Shown piece after piece: positions 55,419 through 63,888 of a DNA stretch of 64,000 nucleotides. Below the pieces are notes generated by a model that searched no databases, had not been told where the DNA came from, and worked only from the letters and a program-made list of their open reading frames with translations. Origin of the DNA: Schaalia suimastitidis DSM 15538 (GTDB lineage: Bacteria > Actinomycetota > Actinomycetes > Actinomycetales > Actinomycetaceae). A program made the position numbers and the translations under genes. Every line of letters starts with the position of its first letter. Position 1 is the first letter of the stretch. Location: positions 124,001 to 188,000 of the forward strand of contig NZ_AUBF01000006.1 in assembly GCF_000429105.1 (NCBI RefSeq), read 5' to 3'.

Positions 55419-55485
55419 CGTGACAGCTCGACGTAGGTACGTCACCGTGTTGCTTCTAATGGTTGCAACTCAGTGAATGCCGCCT

Positions 55486-55521
55486 TGTGGCCCCAACCGG
55501 TGTCGGTTGGGGCCACATTTT
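55486..55521 (+). terminator. Terminator of the DUF5979 adhesin
   Basis: TGTGGCCCCAACCG pairs perfectly with CGGTTGGGGCCACA around GTGT, followed by TTTTA. About 68 bp after the stop codon. Confidence 0.92.
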
Positions 55522-55630
55522 ATGTGCGAAAGATGCCGACAGGTGAGTGAGTGCAGCGCCAGTGCTGCCCTGGGATCTTATCGGTTGGAGCACATCCACC
55601 TGTGGTGTGACGTATTGCCTATCTGCGAGT

Positions 55631-55660
55631 TTGGAGTTCAGCGGCGGGTACGCGTAAACT
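55631..55660 (+). promoter_or_regulatory. Possible promoter of tRNA-Arg(ACG)
   Basis: TTGGAG (55631-55636) and TAAACT (55655-55660) with an 18-bp spacer, about 22 bp before the tRNA. Confidence 0.45.
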
Positions 55661-55682
55661 CTTTCTCAGCCAATACGGCTAA

Positions 55683-55755
55683 GCGCCCGTAGCTCAATGG
55701 ATAGAGCATCTGACTACGGATCAGAAGGTTAGGGGTTCGAGTCCCTTCGGGCGCG
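55683..55755 (+). tRNA. tRNA-Arg(ACG)
   Basis: Acceptor GCGCCCG/CGGGCGC, D-arm TAGCTCAATGGATAGAGCA, anticodon stem-loop CTGA-CTACGGA-TCAG (anticodon ACG, whose A34 is normally edited to inosine), T-arm GGGGTTCGAGTCCC. 73 nt, no encoded CCA. The following ~285 bp before the next gene hold nothing I recognise. Confidence 0.97.
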
Positions 55756-56039
55756 CTGCGGCCCCCCTCGGTGCGATCCATCGGCGGGGGTTCTGCGTTT
55801 TTACGATCCATTGTTGACAACAATTGCTCTTGGGCTGTGTCTCCACCGAGGTGACACCTGGATACGCAAAGCTGCGACCGTCATATAGGGAAGTGTTGTG
55901 CTCGTAAGGTGTGCAGAATGGGGCCAGTCGTAGATGAGGCTTCCCAAAGGCATATTTCTCAGTCACACTTGAACGGCAGGGGTTTCGACTGCCTTAGCAA
56001 CGACCGCCTCGGAAATAGTGAGGTGCCAACGGAGGAGTG

Positions 56040-56531
56040 ATGGTAAGAAAACGCACCATCGGAGTTGTGGCAATTATTGCGACAGCTGCGCTTGTCCTTG
56101 GTGGTGGCGCAATTTGGGAGTGGGGACGAATCCGCAATCACTGGGGAACTTCCGACCAGATGGCTGCGCTGATGGCTCTTGAGATCGTGCACCCTCACGA
56201 AAATGGCCTTCGCATTGTTTTTCGTGAACGCAGCCCGTATGTGTCATTGCTGGGTAAAAGTATTCCTCAGAGCGTGACTTACGGTGTTGGCGCGCAAGAA
56301 GGCTCAGGTATGCCCAATACCTTCGAAGCGGTGTCAGCTGCGTTGCAAGAAGCGGCGCGCTCAGGTGGGTGGACGATTGACGAGGCGTGCAGCCCCGATT
56401 TTGCGTGGTGTGCCTCCGTTGTTGGCGAGGATGGCTTGACGATATTGGCCACGGTTCGCCCCACCGACGAAGCAGATGATTCAACTACCGAAAGTAGTTT
56501 GCCAGTAACTTTGAAGATGGAGCATGCTTAG
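56040..56531 (+). CDS. Membrane-anchored protein of unknown function
   Basis: 163 residues: a short basic N-terminus, a membrane helix (TIGVVAIIATAALVLGGGAIW) and an external domain with two Cys (EACSPDFAWCASVV) that could form a disulfide. I recognise no family. ATG 56040 is preferred to GTG 56037 because GGAGG is 4 bp upstream. Its stop is 3 bp before the SGNH/vWA gene, so the two are likely translationally coupled and may act together. Confidence 0.7.
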   Translation: MVRKRTIGVVAIIATAALVLGGGAIWEWGRIRNHWGTSDQMAALMALEIVHPHENGLRIVFRERSPYVSLLGKSIPQSVTYGVGAQEGSGMPNTFEAVSAALQEAARSGGWTIDEACSPDFAWCASVVGEDGLTILATVRPTDEADDSTTESSLPVTLKMEHA

Positions 56532-56534
56532 ACT

Positions 56535-58964
56535 ATGGTTTCCCACCGCACAAAGATATACGCGACACTCCTCGCACTTGCACTCATCATGAGTCTTGGG
56601 CTGTCGGTGCCCTCCGCACAGGCAGACGACAATGGCAAATACCTCACCCTATCCCTTATGGGTGATTCCTATACCGCAGGCAACGGCGCCGGTTCCTACT
56701 ACGGTCCAGCAGATTCCCTGCGATCCACCCGCAACTGGGGACATACCTACGCAAACTGGCTCAACCGCCAAGGTGTACACACCACAATCCATAACTATGC
56801 GCACTCGGGTGCCGTGATAAAACAGGTACGCGAATCACAACTACCTGCACTGAACCCCGAATCAGATGTCGTCATGCTCACCGTCGGCGGCAATGACATC
56901 AAATTTGAAGAAATCGTGAAAAATTGTTTCACTGCATGGCCAATTGGCAGTGCTAGCGGCTGTCGCAATGCAGTGACCTATGCAAAGACACAGTTCCCCA
57001 ACACTGTGCAAGATACACGGGCACTCCTTGGAATGATTGAGAACAAAATCAGACCTGGAGCACATATCGTCCTAGTTGGGTACCCGCTGCTTTCCATTGA
57101 CACCAACTACGTCCTTACTCAGTGGTTTGGGCCAGATTATGCTGCTGCCAAAGAAATCCGCGCTTTTGGACAGATGGCAACACAAACGCAGCAAAACCTC
57201 GTCAATGAATGGAACGCGGACCCAAGCCACACAGCGGGCCTCACCTACGTGCCCGTCGAGGTCCTCTTTGCTGGACATGAACCGGATCCCAATACCAATG
57301 CTCGTAACCCAATGCGGTGGCTCAACGAGTTCTTTGAAACTGAAGGTGTCCAGGAAGGGGACAAGGCAACGGTATCGAAAAGTACCGGTCTCACTGAAAC
57401 CTCATACTGGTACCACCCCAATATCACCGGCCACGCAAAAATCGGTGAACTGCTGCAAACACAGGTAGGTATCCCCGCCTCGGTACGCACCACCCGTTCC
57501 TACACCCGTGACGTCGATGTGGTCTTCGCTTTGGAAGACTCCGCAGCGACGCGCAACAGTCTTGCCGATCTGAAAAAACATGTGAATCGCATATCAACTG
57601 ACGTGGCAATTAAAGCCGCCGAGGGCCAAAAGACCGCTCGCTTCAGCCTGCTTACCTACCGCAATGACGCACAAGAAGCGGTGACCACTAACCTGGACTT
57701 CGTCAACAATGCGACCGACCTTAAAACTTCGGTAGGTGCCGTGGCATCGAAAGAGAGTACAGGAGGGACACAGGCGGTGTATGCCGCCCTTGACCGCGCA
57801 CTTTCAAGCCAGTGGAGTGCAGGCGCCCGAAAAGTTGTCATTGTTCTAGGTGAAGGTGAGATCGAGGCCTCGCAAGGACTGGATTGGGACGCCCTGAGCA
57901 GGAAAGCCTACGCAGCCGATGTAGCTGAAGTTTTTGTGATTGACCCCAACGAGGTGACCGACGAAGCGCTGAGCACCTTGGCCCTCAACACCGGCGGTCA
58001 CGTCACACGCACCAGCACCATTAAGCCACTGATCGTAGAAGCCCCAACAGCCAATATTTCTGATATCCCAGTGTCGGCAATCGGCGAAGATGTGCTCTTT
58101 GACGCCTCTGGGTCTTTTGGGGCGGAAGGACCCCTGGTGGCCTATGAATGGGACATCGATGGAGACGGTACCTTTGAGGTGGTGAGCCAAAGTGACGGCA
58201 CTGTGGGAGCTAATCCCCTCCACACTGCCCGATTCGACAGCGCTGTTGACCGCTCTATCACACTGAGGGTGACAGATGAATACGGCAAACAAGCCACAAC
58301 CCACGCGCAGTTGCAAGTGACGCGTGACGGCGATCTGGTAGCCGACGACATCGACAATTGCCCCGCCGTTCGCAATCCCGATCAAGCCGATACAGATGGT
58401 AACGGTCGAGGCGATGCCTGCGACGATGACTACCTGTACGGTCCGATTGACCCGAACCTTTCCCAGCCTCGAACTGTCACCGTTTCGGCAGCCACCACGC
58501 ACCCAGGTGAACCCATCACCTTCACTGCAACTGGCTTCGCCATTGGACAAACAGTGACATTCACCGTCTACTCAGAGCCTCGTCTTGCGGGCACTGCAGT
58601 TGTTGACAGTTCCGGCAAAGCGACGCTCACCTGGAATGTCGACCCGACCCTTCCTCTTGGCACACATACTGTGATCGCCTCGATTGAAAATGGGCAGACG
58701 TCTGTTCCGCGCACCTTCGAAGTAGTCGGACGCCCAGTCCCAATTACGCCGACGCCGAACGATGATGCCTCTAACACGTCGGCCCGTGTTGTTCCTGCAG
58801 CGAAACCTGCTGCTGGCGACCGCGGTAAAGGGCTTGCCAGGACTGGGATAAATGCTCCAGTATTCGTGGCAGTCACCTGCCTACTGGCAGGTGTCGCTGC
58901 CGTGAGTACGCGCCGTCAACTCATGGCGACTAACCGCCGCGTGAGCACCGAAACACGACGGTAG
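56535..58964 (+). CDS. Wall-anchored SGNH hydrolase / vWA / PKD / thrombospondin-3 protein with LARTG motif
   Basis: 809 residues. After a signal peptide comes an SGNH/GDSL hydrolase (LMGDSYTAGNGAGSYYG, TVGGNDIKFEEIV, and a C-terminal His in YHPNITGHAKIGELL). It is followed by a vWA-like domain (RDVDVVFALEDSAATRNSLADL); its DxSxS metal site reads E-D-S-A-A, so it is degenerate. Next come a PKD-type domain (FDASGSFGAEGPLVAYEWDIDGDGTFEV), a calcium-binding thrombospondin-3 segment (DDIDNCPAVRNPDQADTDGNGRGDACD), an Ig-like domain, and LARTG (767-771) with a helix and basic tail: the LAXTG sorting signal. It may act on host or bacterial glycans or lipids (inference). Confidence 0.88.
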   Translation: MVSHRTKIYATLLALALIMSLGLSVPSAQADDNGKYLTLSLMGDSYTAGNGAGSYYGPADSLRSTRNWGHTYANWLNRQGVHTTIHNYAHSGAVIKQVRESQLPALNPESDVVMLTVGGNDIKFEEIVKNCFTAWPIGSASGCRNAVTYAKTQFPNTVQDTRALLGMIENKIRPGAHIVLVGYPLLSIDTNYVLTQWFGPDYAAAKEIRAFGQMATQTQQNLVNEWNADPSHTAGLTYVPVEVLFAGHEPDPNTNARNPMRWLNEFFETEGVQEGDKATVSKSTGLTETSYWYHPNITGHAKIGELLQTQVGIPASVRTTRSYTRDVDVVFALEDSAATRNSLADLKKHVNRISTDVAIKAAEGQKTARFSLLTYRNDAQEAVTTNLDFVNNATDLKTSVGAVASKESTGGTQAVYAALDRALSSQWSAGARKVVIVLGEGEIEASQGLDWDALSRKAYAADVAEVFVIDPNEVTDEALSTLALNTGGHVTRTSTIKPLIVEAPTANISDIPVSAIGEDVLFDASGSFGAEGPLVAYEWDIDGDGTFEVVSQSDGTVGANPLHTARFDSAVDRSITLRVTDEYGKQATTHAQLQVTRDGDLVADDIDNCPAVRNPDQADTDGNGRGDACDDDYLYGPIDPNLSQPRTVTVSAATTHPGEPITFTATGFAIGQTVTFTVYSEPRLAGTAVVDSSGKATLTWNVDPTLPLGTHTVIASIENGQTSVPRTFEVVGRPVPITPTPNDDASNTSARVVPAAKPAAGDRGKGLARTGINAPVFVAVTCLLAGVAAVSTRRQLMATNRRVSTETRR

Positions 58965-58995
58965 CCAGCTGTCGTTCCCTATTCATATGCCCCAT

Positions 58996-59069
58996 ATCCA
59001 ATTCTGCGGTGAAGCTGAACTACCACCGTTAACATCAGTGAATAATGTGGATTCACCGCAGAATTGGAT
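58996..59069. terminator. Perfect 18-bp inverted repeat with 38-base spacer
   Basis: ATCCAATTCTGCGGTGAA (58996-59013) pairs exactly with TTCACCGCAGAATTGGAT (59052-59069), followed by TGTTTT. Lies between convergent genes; a long-looped bidirectional terminator or a small repeat element. Confidence 0.65.
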
Positions 59070-59117
59070 TGTTTTCACGAGGCATGGAATGGGAACTGTT
59101 TCGGTGAGCTTTTGTGG

Positions 59118-59486
59118 CTAGATATTGAGCCGGAGATGCCAGCCGTCAACATCGCGACGTGCATAACAGCGCACAGCCGCCACTAACTGGCCCGCAGTCT
59201 TCAGATGTGCCTGCGCTCGTGCGGCGGTCGCATGGTCAAGAAGAGCAAGGAAACGGCCACCACCGTGCAACTCTACGCGGCTGTTGCCACCACCAGATGA
59301 AACGGACTGCATGACAAGAAGATGACACAGGTGCACGTCTTGACCCTCATCCCACTGCTCTTTTCTAGCACGCCGTTCCATCGCTGTGTCCACCGCCGCC
59401 GACTTGGGCAGGGATATCCAGTGGTCCGACTCAATGACGACCACACGAGGTTCTTGGCGACCAATCAACTGTGACCATAAGTCCAC
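59118..59486 (-). CDS. Small protein of unknown function (downstream of gluQRS)
   Basis: 122 residues, mixed charged, no signal peptide or membrane segment; two Cys (LCHLL and RCYARR). I recognise no family. GTG at 59486 has AGGAGC 6 bp upstream and begins 12 bp after the gluQRS stop, so it is the third gene of the minus-strand unit with the thiamine-binding protein and gluQRS. No function can be inferred. Confidence 0.6.
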   Translation of the reverse strand: MDLWSQLIGRQEPRVVVIESDHWISLPKSAAVDTAMERRARKEQWDEGQDVHLCHLLVMQSVSSGGGNSRVELHGGGRFLALLDHATAARAQAHLKTAGQLVAAVRCYARRDVDGWHLRLNI

Positions 59487-59498
59487 GCTGGGCTCCTA

Positions 59499-60461
59499 TT
59501 AGCTCACGCTGCCGCTGGGGGCGCGCACTACCCAGGGGCTTTGATCCATGGCACGTAAAGCCTCAAGGTCCAAGGCTTCACGCAGGTCAGCAATGCTACG
59601 TGCAGACCTCACACCCACAGAAGTGCCAATCCAATGAATGATGTCACCGACGCTCCACCCTAAGGCTGACAAATCTTTAATCGTCACCGCACCATCACGT
59701 TTAGCTAAGCGTGCACCATCAGCATTGACCGCCAACGGCACATGCACATAGGTGGGCTGCTTGAGTCCAAGTGCGTATGCCAATGCAGCCTGCGCAGGAG
59801 CCTGGCTCAGCAGGTCATCGCCACGCACCACTTGATCGACGCCCTGAAAAGCGTCATCGAGCACTACAGCCAAGTTATACGCTGGAACACCATCGCTACG
59901 GCGAACCACGAAATGGTCAACGGTACCGGTAAACGCGCCATGTAACTCATCATGTACCGTCCACGTCGTGGCTGGAGCGCGTAAACGTAGCGCAGGTGAA
60001 CGTCCCAAGGCTGCTAAGCGCTCGCGGTGAATATGACGCTGCTCCTCCGACAAGTCGCGGCAGGTTCCCGGATAGTGTCCTGGAGGAATATGTGGGGCTG
60101 ATGCCGCCTCGCGAATATCTTTGCGTGAGCAGTAGCATTCGAAGACGTGTCCATCTGCCATCAGGCGATCCAGCGCAGCCATATGCGCCTCATGACGTGT
60201 GGTCTGAATGAGGACCTCCCCGTCCCAATCCAGCCCAATAGTGGCCAAATCGGCAAGTTGCCTATCAGCTGATCCAGAGCGCACCCGGTCAATATCTTCA
60301 ATACGGACCAGGAAGCGGCGACCGCTTGCGCGCGCCCACAACCATGCCAGGATGGCGGTGCGAAGATTACCGAGGTGAAGGTCTCCTGTGGGGGAAGGAG
60401 CGAAACGCCCCGCGCCGACAACTGTGCCGACGGGTGCATCCTGCGCGAGCGTACCGTTCAC
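59499..60461 (-). CDS. gluQ: Glutamyl-queuosine tRNA(Asp) synthetase GluQ-RS
   Basis: Attaches glutamate to the queuosine at the wobble base of tRNA-Asp. It has the class I synthetase core without the anticodon-binding domain: RFAPSPTGDLHLGNLRTAI (HxGN-type HIGH motif), zinc-binding segment YCSRKDIREAASAPHIPPGHYPGTCR, and KMSKS-like LAKRDG. 320 residues including a short N-terminal tail. Its ATG overlaps the preceding stop by four bases. Queuosine must come from salvage or from genes outside this window. Confidence 0.93.
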   Translation of the reverse strand: MNGTLAQDAPVGTVVGAGRFAPSPTGDLHLGNLRTAILAWLWARASGRRFLVRIEDIDRVRSGSADRQLADLATIGLDWDGEVLIQTTRHEAHMAALDRLMADGHVFECYCSRKDIREAASAPHIPPGHYPGTCRDLSEEQRHIHRERLAALGRSPALRLRAPATTWTVHDELHGAFTGTVDHFVVRRSDGVPAYNLAVVLDDAFQGVDQVVRGDDLLSQAPAQAALAYALGLKQPTYVHVPLAVNADGARLAKRDGAVTIKDLSALGWSVGDIIHWIGTSVGVRSARSIADLREALDLEALRAMDQSPWVVRAPSGSVS

Positions 60462-60769
60462 TTGTCAAGCGACTCGATTGCAGCATTGAGGCGATCTACC
60501 TTGGCTGTGAGCTCACCAGTAGCTCCTGGGCGAAGGTCTGCTTTGAGGACAAGCTGAACGCGAGGGGAAATAGCGGCAACCGCGTCACAGGCGGCTTTGA
60601 TGACGGGCATCACCTGGTCCCAGTCGCCTTCGATGGTGGTAAACATTGCTGTGGTTTCATGGGGCAACCCTGAGGCGCGTACCACCTGCACAGCGCGGGC
60701 AACAGCATCGGTGACTGCGCCGTCTACATGTTGTGACGTCATTGGAGCAACAGAGAAAGCAAAAAGCAT
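60458..60769 (-). CDS. Thiamine-binding protein of the MTH1187/YkoF-like family
   Basis: A 103-residue DUF77 ferredoxin-like fold protein. LFAFSVAPMTSQ near the start, VVRASGLPHETTAMFTTIEGDWDQVMPVIKAAC in the middle and SPRVQLVLKADLRPGATGELTAKV at the end fit the MTH1187 type, which binds thiamine. It lies upstream of gluQRS with a four-base overlap. No thiamine riboswitch is visible upstream. It is divergent from the fluoride-channel pair. Confidence 0.85.
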   Translation of the reverse strand: MLFAFSVAPMTSQHVDGAVTDAVARAVQVVRASGLPHETTAMFTTIEGDWDQVMPVIKAACDAVAAISPRVQLVLKADLRPGATGELTAKVDRLNAAIESLDK

Positions 60770-60819
60770 GTATTAAGCCTAAAACGGGAACAGGCATCGT
60801 ATGCCATTAGGCTGGGTGT

Positions 60820-61353
60820 GTGGGCATATTCAAAGGACGAGGCACAGGGGACACCGCGGATGATACTGCCGACCTGGGCACGCCAGTGGCCTCAGAACAG
60901 CAACAAATGTCAATTCACCTGTGGTTTTACGTCTTTGTTGGCGGCGCGCTGGGTACAGTGAGCAGAGCACTGATGAATAACTTAGCGACCGCTGTCCCTA
61001 TCAAAGTGCTGTCATTTGAGTGGTCACTGATTGTCGTCAACCTCGCTGGAGCGTTGTTCCTCGGTCTCAGTTCCGCACTCATTGCCTCGTGGGCTGTGTC
61101 ACGTCAACTGAAGACACGGCTGACGCTGCTACTCCATACAGGTTTCGTTGGTGCATTCACCACATATTCGGCTCTAACCTACGCGGTGAGTCACGAGTGG
61201 CTGCGTTATCTTCACGGCGGCCTTCTTCTTGGTGAAGCAATCAGGCATATTACGTGGGGACTTTTGGGGGCGACCCTGCTTCTTTTCGGGGGTGTCGTAG
61301 CTGCAGGGATGGGATGGCGCCTTGGGGAGCGTGTCGGGGGTGCAGCGATTTGA
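60820..61353 (+). CDS. crcB: Fluoride ion channel CrcB/FluC, subunit 1
   Basis: A four-helix fluoride exporter subunit; two subunits form one antiparallel dual-topology channel. The motifs VNLAGALFLG (pore Asn) and GFVGAFTTYSALTY (phenylalanine-box and sodium site) are present. GTG 60820 gives 177 residues with a 29-residue hydrophilic N-terminal extension; an ATG at 60907 would give the standard length. Its stop overlaps the second subunit by four bases. Confidence 0.9.
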   Translation: MGIFKGRGTGDTADDTADLGTPVASEQQQMSIHLWFYVFVGGALGTVSRALMNNLATAVPIKVLSFEWSLIVVNLAGALFLGLSSALIASWAVSRQLKTRLTLLLHTGFVGAFTTYSALTYAVSHEWLRYLHGGLLLGEAIRHITWGLLGATLLLFGGVVAAGMGWRLGERVGGAAI

Positions 61354-61742
61354 GTAGCGGCGTTTCATACCTACTTGTCGCCATTGCCGGTGGTTGCGGT
61401 GCACTGACGCGGTGGGTGTTCGACCAGGTATTGAGCCGACTCCTGTCTGGGCGCGGCGAGCGTGGTCACGGCATCGCGGCAGTTAATATTATTGGCTCAT
61501 TCTTCATTGGTGTCCTTGCCGCAATCACCTACCCGAATAATGGGGCTGCACATGGTGTGTGGATACTTGGCAGTGTGGGTTTTCTTGGCGCCTTCACGAC
61601 GTTTTCAACAGCGATGTTTGATGCGTATCGCGACTATGCCGAAGGGCAGTGGCGGCATGCCTTGGTATTAGTAATGATCACGTGGGTCAATGCGGTGCTA
61701 GGGTGTCTGCTGGGAATTGGGATGGGCTCCCTTCTTTCCTAG
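61350..61742 (+). CDS. crcB: Fluoride ion channel CrcB/FluC, subunit 2
   Basis: A 130-residue partner of the preceding gene. The best start is TTG at 61350 in a TTGA overlap with the upstream stop; GGGGTG lies 7 bp before. This gives SSGVSYLLVAIAGGCGALTRWV, with the pore motifs VNIIGSFFIGVLAAI and GSVGFLGAFTTFSTAMFDAY. The in-frame region upstream of it is not fluoride-channel-like. Paired crcB genes usually build a heterodimer with subunits in opposite orientation. Confidence 0.88.
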   Translation: MSSGVSYLLVAIAGGCGALTRWVFDQVLSRLLSGRGERGHGIAAVNIIGSFFIGVLAAITYPNNGAAHGVWILGSVGFLGAFTTFSTAMFDAYRDYAEGQWRHALVLVMITWVNAVLGCLLGIGMGSLLS

Positions 61743-61868
61743 AAGAAAGCCCTCAACGTGCCGTGTTGCATACTCCCATCACGCGGTCGAGGTACCACTC
61801 GATGCCGCATAGCGCCTAGGGTTGAGATGTTCTCTGTGCCAGCTACGTATGACTAATTGGAGGATCGC

Positions 61869-62861
61869 ATGATCGACTTGCGCGGGGTGCGGAAGGTATA
61901 CCCCGTCAAAGGCGGCAATGAAGTAGTCGCATTAGACGATGTCACCTTGCACGTCGAACGAGGGTCAATCCACGGTATTGTCGGCCAGTCAGGCGCAGGC
62001 AAATCCACGCTCATTCGATGCTTGACAGCACTTGAGCGACCCACCGAAGGCACCATCACAGTTGACGGCGTTGACCTGTCAACATTGAAAGGCCGCGAGT
62101 TGCTCAACGCTCGACGTAATATCGGCATGGTGTTCCAATCGGCGAACCTGCTGGATTCACGTACGGCCGCCGCCAATATTGGCTATCCTCTCAAACTTGC
62201 GGGTGTGAAAAAGCAAGAGATTCACACGCAGGTTGAACGACTTCTTGACCTGGTTGGATTAAAAGGTCGAGGCGATTCTTACCCGTCGCAACTTTCAGGC
62301 GGTCAACGCCAGCGAGTCGGTATTGCCCGTGCGCTCGCAGACACCCCTGCCGTATTGCTGTGCGACGAACCCACCTCGGCGCTTGATTCGGAATCAACAC
62401 GACAAATCCTTGACCTGATCAAACATGTCCGGGATGTGTCAGGGGTGACAGTTCTTGTCATCACTCACGAAATGGCAGTCGTGCGCGAAATATGTGATTC
62501 GGTGACGCTACTTGGACACGGCCGTGTCCTCCAAAGCGGCAGAGTCGACGATGTCATCCTCGACCCTGCCAGTCCACTCGCCCGTGAGTTAGTCCCTGTG
62601 CCCAGCGTTGATGGTGCTGAAATCCCTCCAGCAACAACCTTGCTTGATGTCATGTTTACATCGCATCCTGGTGTTCCTACCGGCGCCAATGTCTTGCGCC
62701 TCGCGGCCTCAATGGGTGCTGATGTGACAGCAGGAACCTTCGAATCACTGGGTTCTTCCCAGGTGGGGCGCCTTGCATTGGCGGTGCCAACAATCCACAA
62801 AGAGCAAATTATCGCTCAACTGAAAGCCAATAACGTTCACGCACAGGAGCGCACCGCATGA
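61869..62861 (+). CDS. metN: Methionine ABC importer ATPase MetN
   Basis: 330 residues. Walker A GQSGAGKST, signature LSGGQRQRVGIARALA, Walker B VLLCDEPTSALDSEST, H-loop VITHEMAVV. The C-terminal ~75 residues form the NIL domain (DVMFTSHPGVPTGANVLRLAASMGADVTAGTF) that binds methionine and inhibits transport when it is plentiful. ATG 61869 has GGAGGA upstream. It overlaps metI by four bases. The 126-bp leader shows no recognisable S-box riboswitch. Confidence 0.93.
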   Translation: MIDLRGVRKVYPVKGGNEVVALDDVTLHVERGSIHGIVGQSGAGKSTLIRCLTALERPTEGTITVDGVDLSTLKGRELLNARRNIGMVFQSANLLDSRTAAANIGYPLKLAGVKKQEIHTQVERLLDLVGLKGRGDSYPSQLSGGQRQRVGIARALADTPAVLLCDEPTSALDSESTRQILDLIKHVRDVSGVTVLVITHEMAVVREICDSVTLLGHGRVLQSGRVDDVILDPASPLARELVPVPSVDGAEIPPATTLLDVMFTSHPGVPTGANVLRLAASMGADVTAGTFESLGSSQVGRLALAVPTIHKEQIIAQLKANNVHAQERTA

Positions 62862-63640
62862 CCGCCCTCGCTTCCCTTTCCCCCGCCCTTGCCTCGTCGA
62901 TCTCCGAGGCAGGTGCGGCCTTGGTCGATGGACTGCGTAATGCGCTGGGAGTGCTCCCAGCCGGTCCAAATGATCCGACATGGTTGGATAATCCAGCATT
63001 GACGAAGCAATTCCTGCCTGCCATCGGCGAAACCCTTTTGATGACAGGTTTCGCCACCTTCTTCACAGTGCTCTTCGGTGTGCCACTGGGTGTTTTCCTA
63101 GTGACGACAAGTAAAACGGGGTTGGCACCGAACCGGGCCATTCAACAGACGGTTGGTTTTGCTGTCAATATTGTCCGCTCCTACCCCTTCATTATTCTCA
63201 TCATCGCGTTGATTCCATTTACGCGCCTTGTTGTGGGCACATCGCTGGGATGGAAGGCCACCGTGGTGCCGCTGGTGATTGGCGCAACACCGTTTTTTTC
63301 TCGTCTTGTAGAGACGAATATTCGTGCTGTGGATGCAGGAAAAATTGAGGCTGCCCAGATGATGGGGGCCACACGCTTCCAAATTGAGTGGGGTGTGCAA
63401 GTGCGTGAGGCCCTGCCAGAGATTGTTCAGTCAATTACGGTGTTGGCCATTACGATGATCGGTTACTCGGCTCTCGCCGGCGTTGTTGGTGGTGGCGGCC
63501 TTGGTCAGATGGCCATTAACTATGGCTATAACCGTTTCCAAACCGATGTGATGATTGCAACTGTCGTGGCGATTCTTGTGATTGTGCAAGTCGTTCAAGT
63601 CATTGGCGATTGGATTGCTCGAAAGGTTGATCATCGCTAA
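62858..63640 (+). CDS. metI: Methionine ABC importer permease MetI
   Basis: 260 residues, five main helices after a longer-than-usual N-terminus of ~55 residues. FFTVLFGVPLGVFLVTTS, NIVRSYPFIILIIALIPFTRLVVGTS, the coupling loop EAAQMMGATRFQIEWGVQVREALPEIV and GGGGLGQMAINYGYNRF identify MetI. It is followed by a terminator-like hairpin and 248 bp before metQ. Confidence 0.92.
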   Translation: MTALASLSPALASSISEAGAALVDGLRNALGVLPAGPNDPTWLDNPALTKQFLPAIGETLLMTGFATFFTVLFGVPLGVFLVTTSKTGLAPNRAIQQTVGFAVNIVRSYPFIILIIALIPFTRLVVGTSLGWKATVVPLVIGATPFFSRLVETNIRAVDAGKIEAAQMMGATRFQIEWGVQVREALPEIVQSITVLAITMIGYSALAGVVGGGGLGQMAINYGYNRFQTDVMIATVVAILVIVQVVQVIGDWIARKVDHR

Positions 63641-63663
63641 ACGAATGCAGTATTCACTGCCTG

Positions 63664-63695
63664 TGAGGGCCGGATTCACGCGAATCTGGCCCTCA
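63664..63695 (+). terminator. Hairpin between metI and metQ
   Basis: TGAGGGCCGGATTC pairs with GAATCTGGCCCTCA over 14 positions (one G-U) with an ACGC loop, then TTTC. Could terminate or thin the metNI transcript before metQ. Confidence 0.7.
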
Positions 63696-63843
63696 TTTCA
63701 GTCCCTCTTCACCTGTGGTGCACAAAGGCATCACGTATCCGCATCCTGTGTTTCTTTGGAGGACAAACTCAACGTGTCACATTGGCCCGTTGTGCGGACC
63801 AATGCAGCGAATTCAAGCTCATACACGCACAATCGTAGACAGA

Positions 63844-63860
63844 ACCCGGAACGTCCGGGT
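63844..63860. promoter_or_regulatory. Small hairpin upstream of metQ
   Basis: ACCCGGA and TCCGGGT with an ACG loop, 7 bp perfect, 28 bp before the metQ start. Function unknown; in the leader of metQ. Confidence 0.4.
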
Positions 63861-63888
63861 AGACATCGACACTAGGAGAGAACCTCCC

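Noticed and set aside
60770-60819. Fluoride riboswitch before crcB
   Set aside because: The leader is too short and does not show the conserved core; only a small GGCAT/ATGCC hairpin is seen.
61743-61868. SAM or S-box riboswitch before metN
   Set aside because: 126 bp of leader shows no recognisable S-box core or terminator pair.
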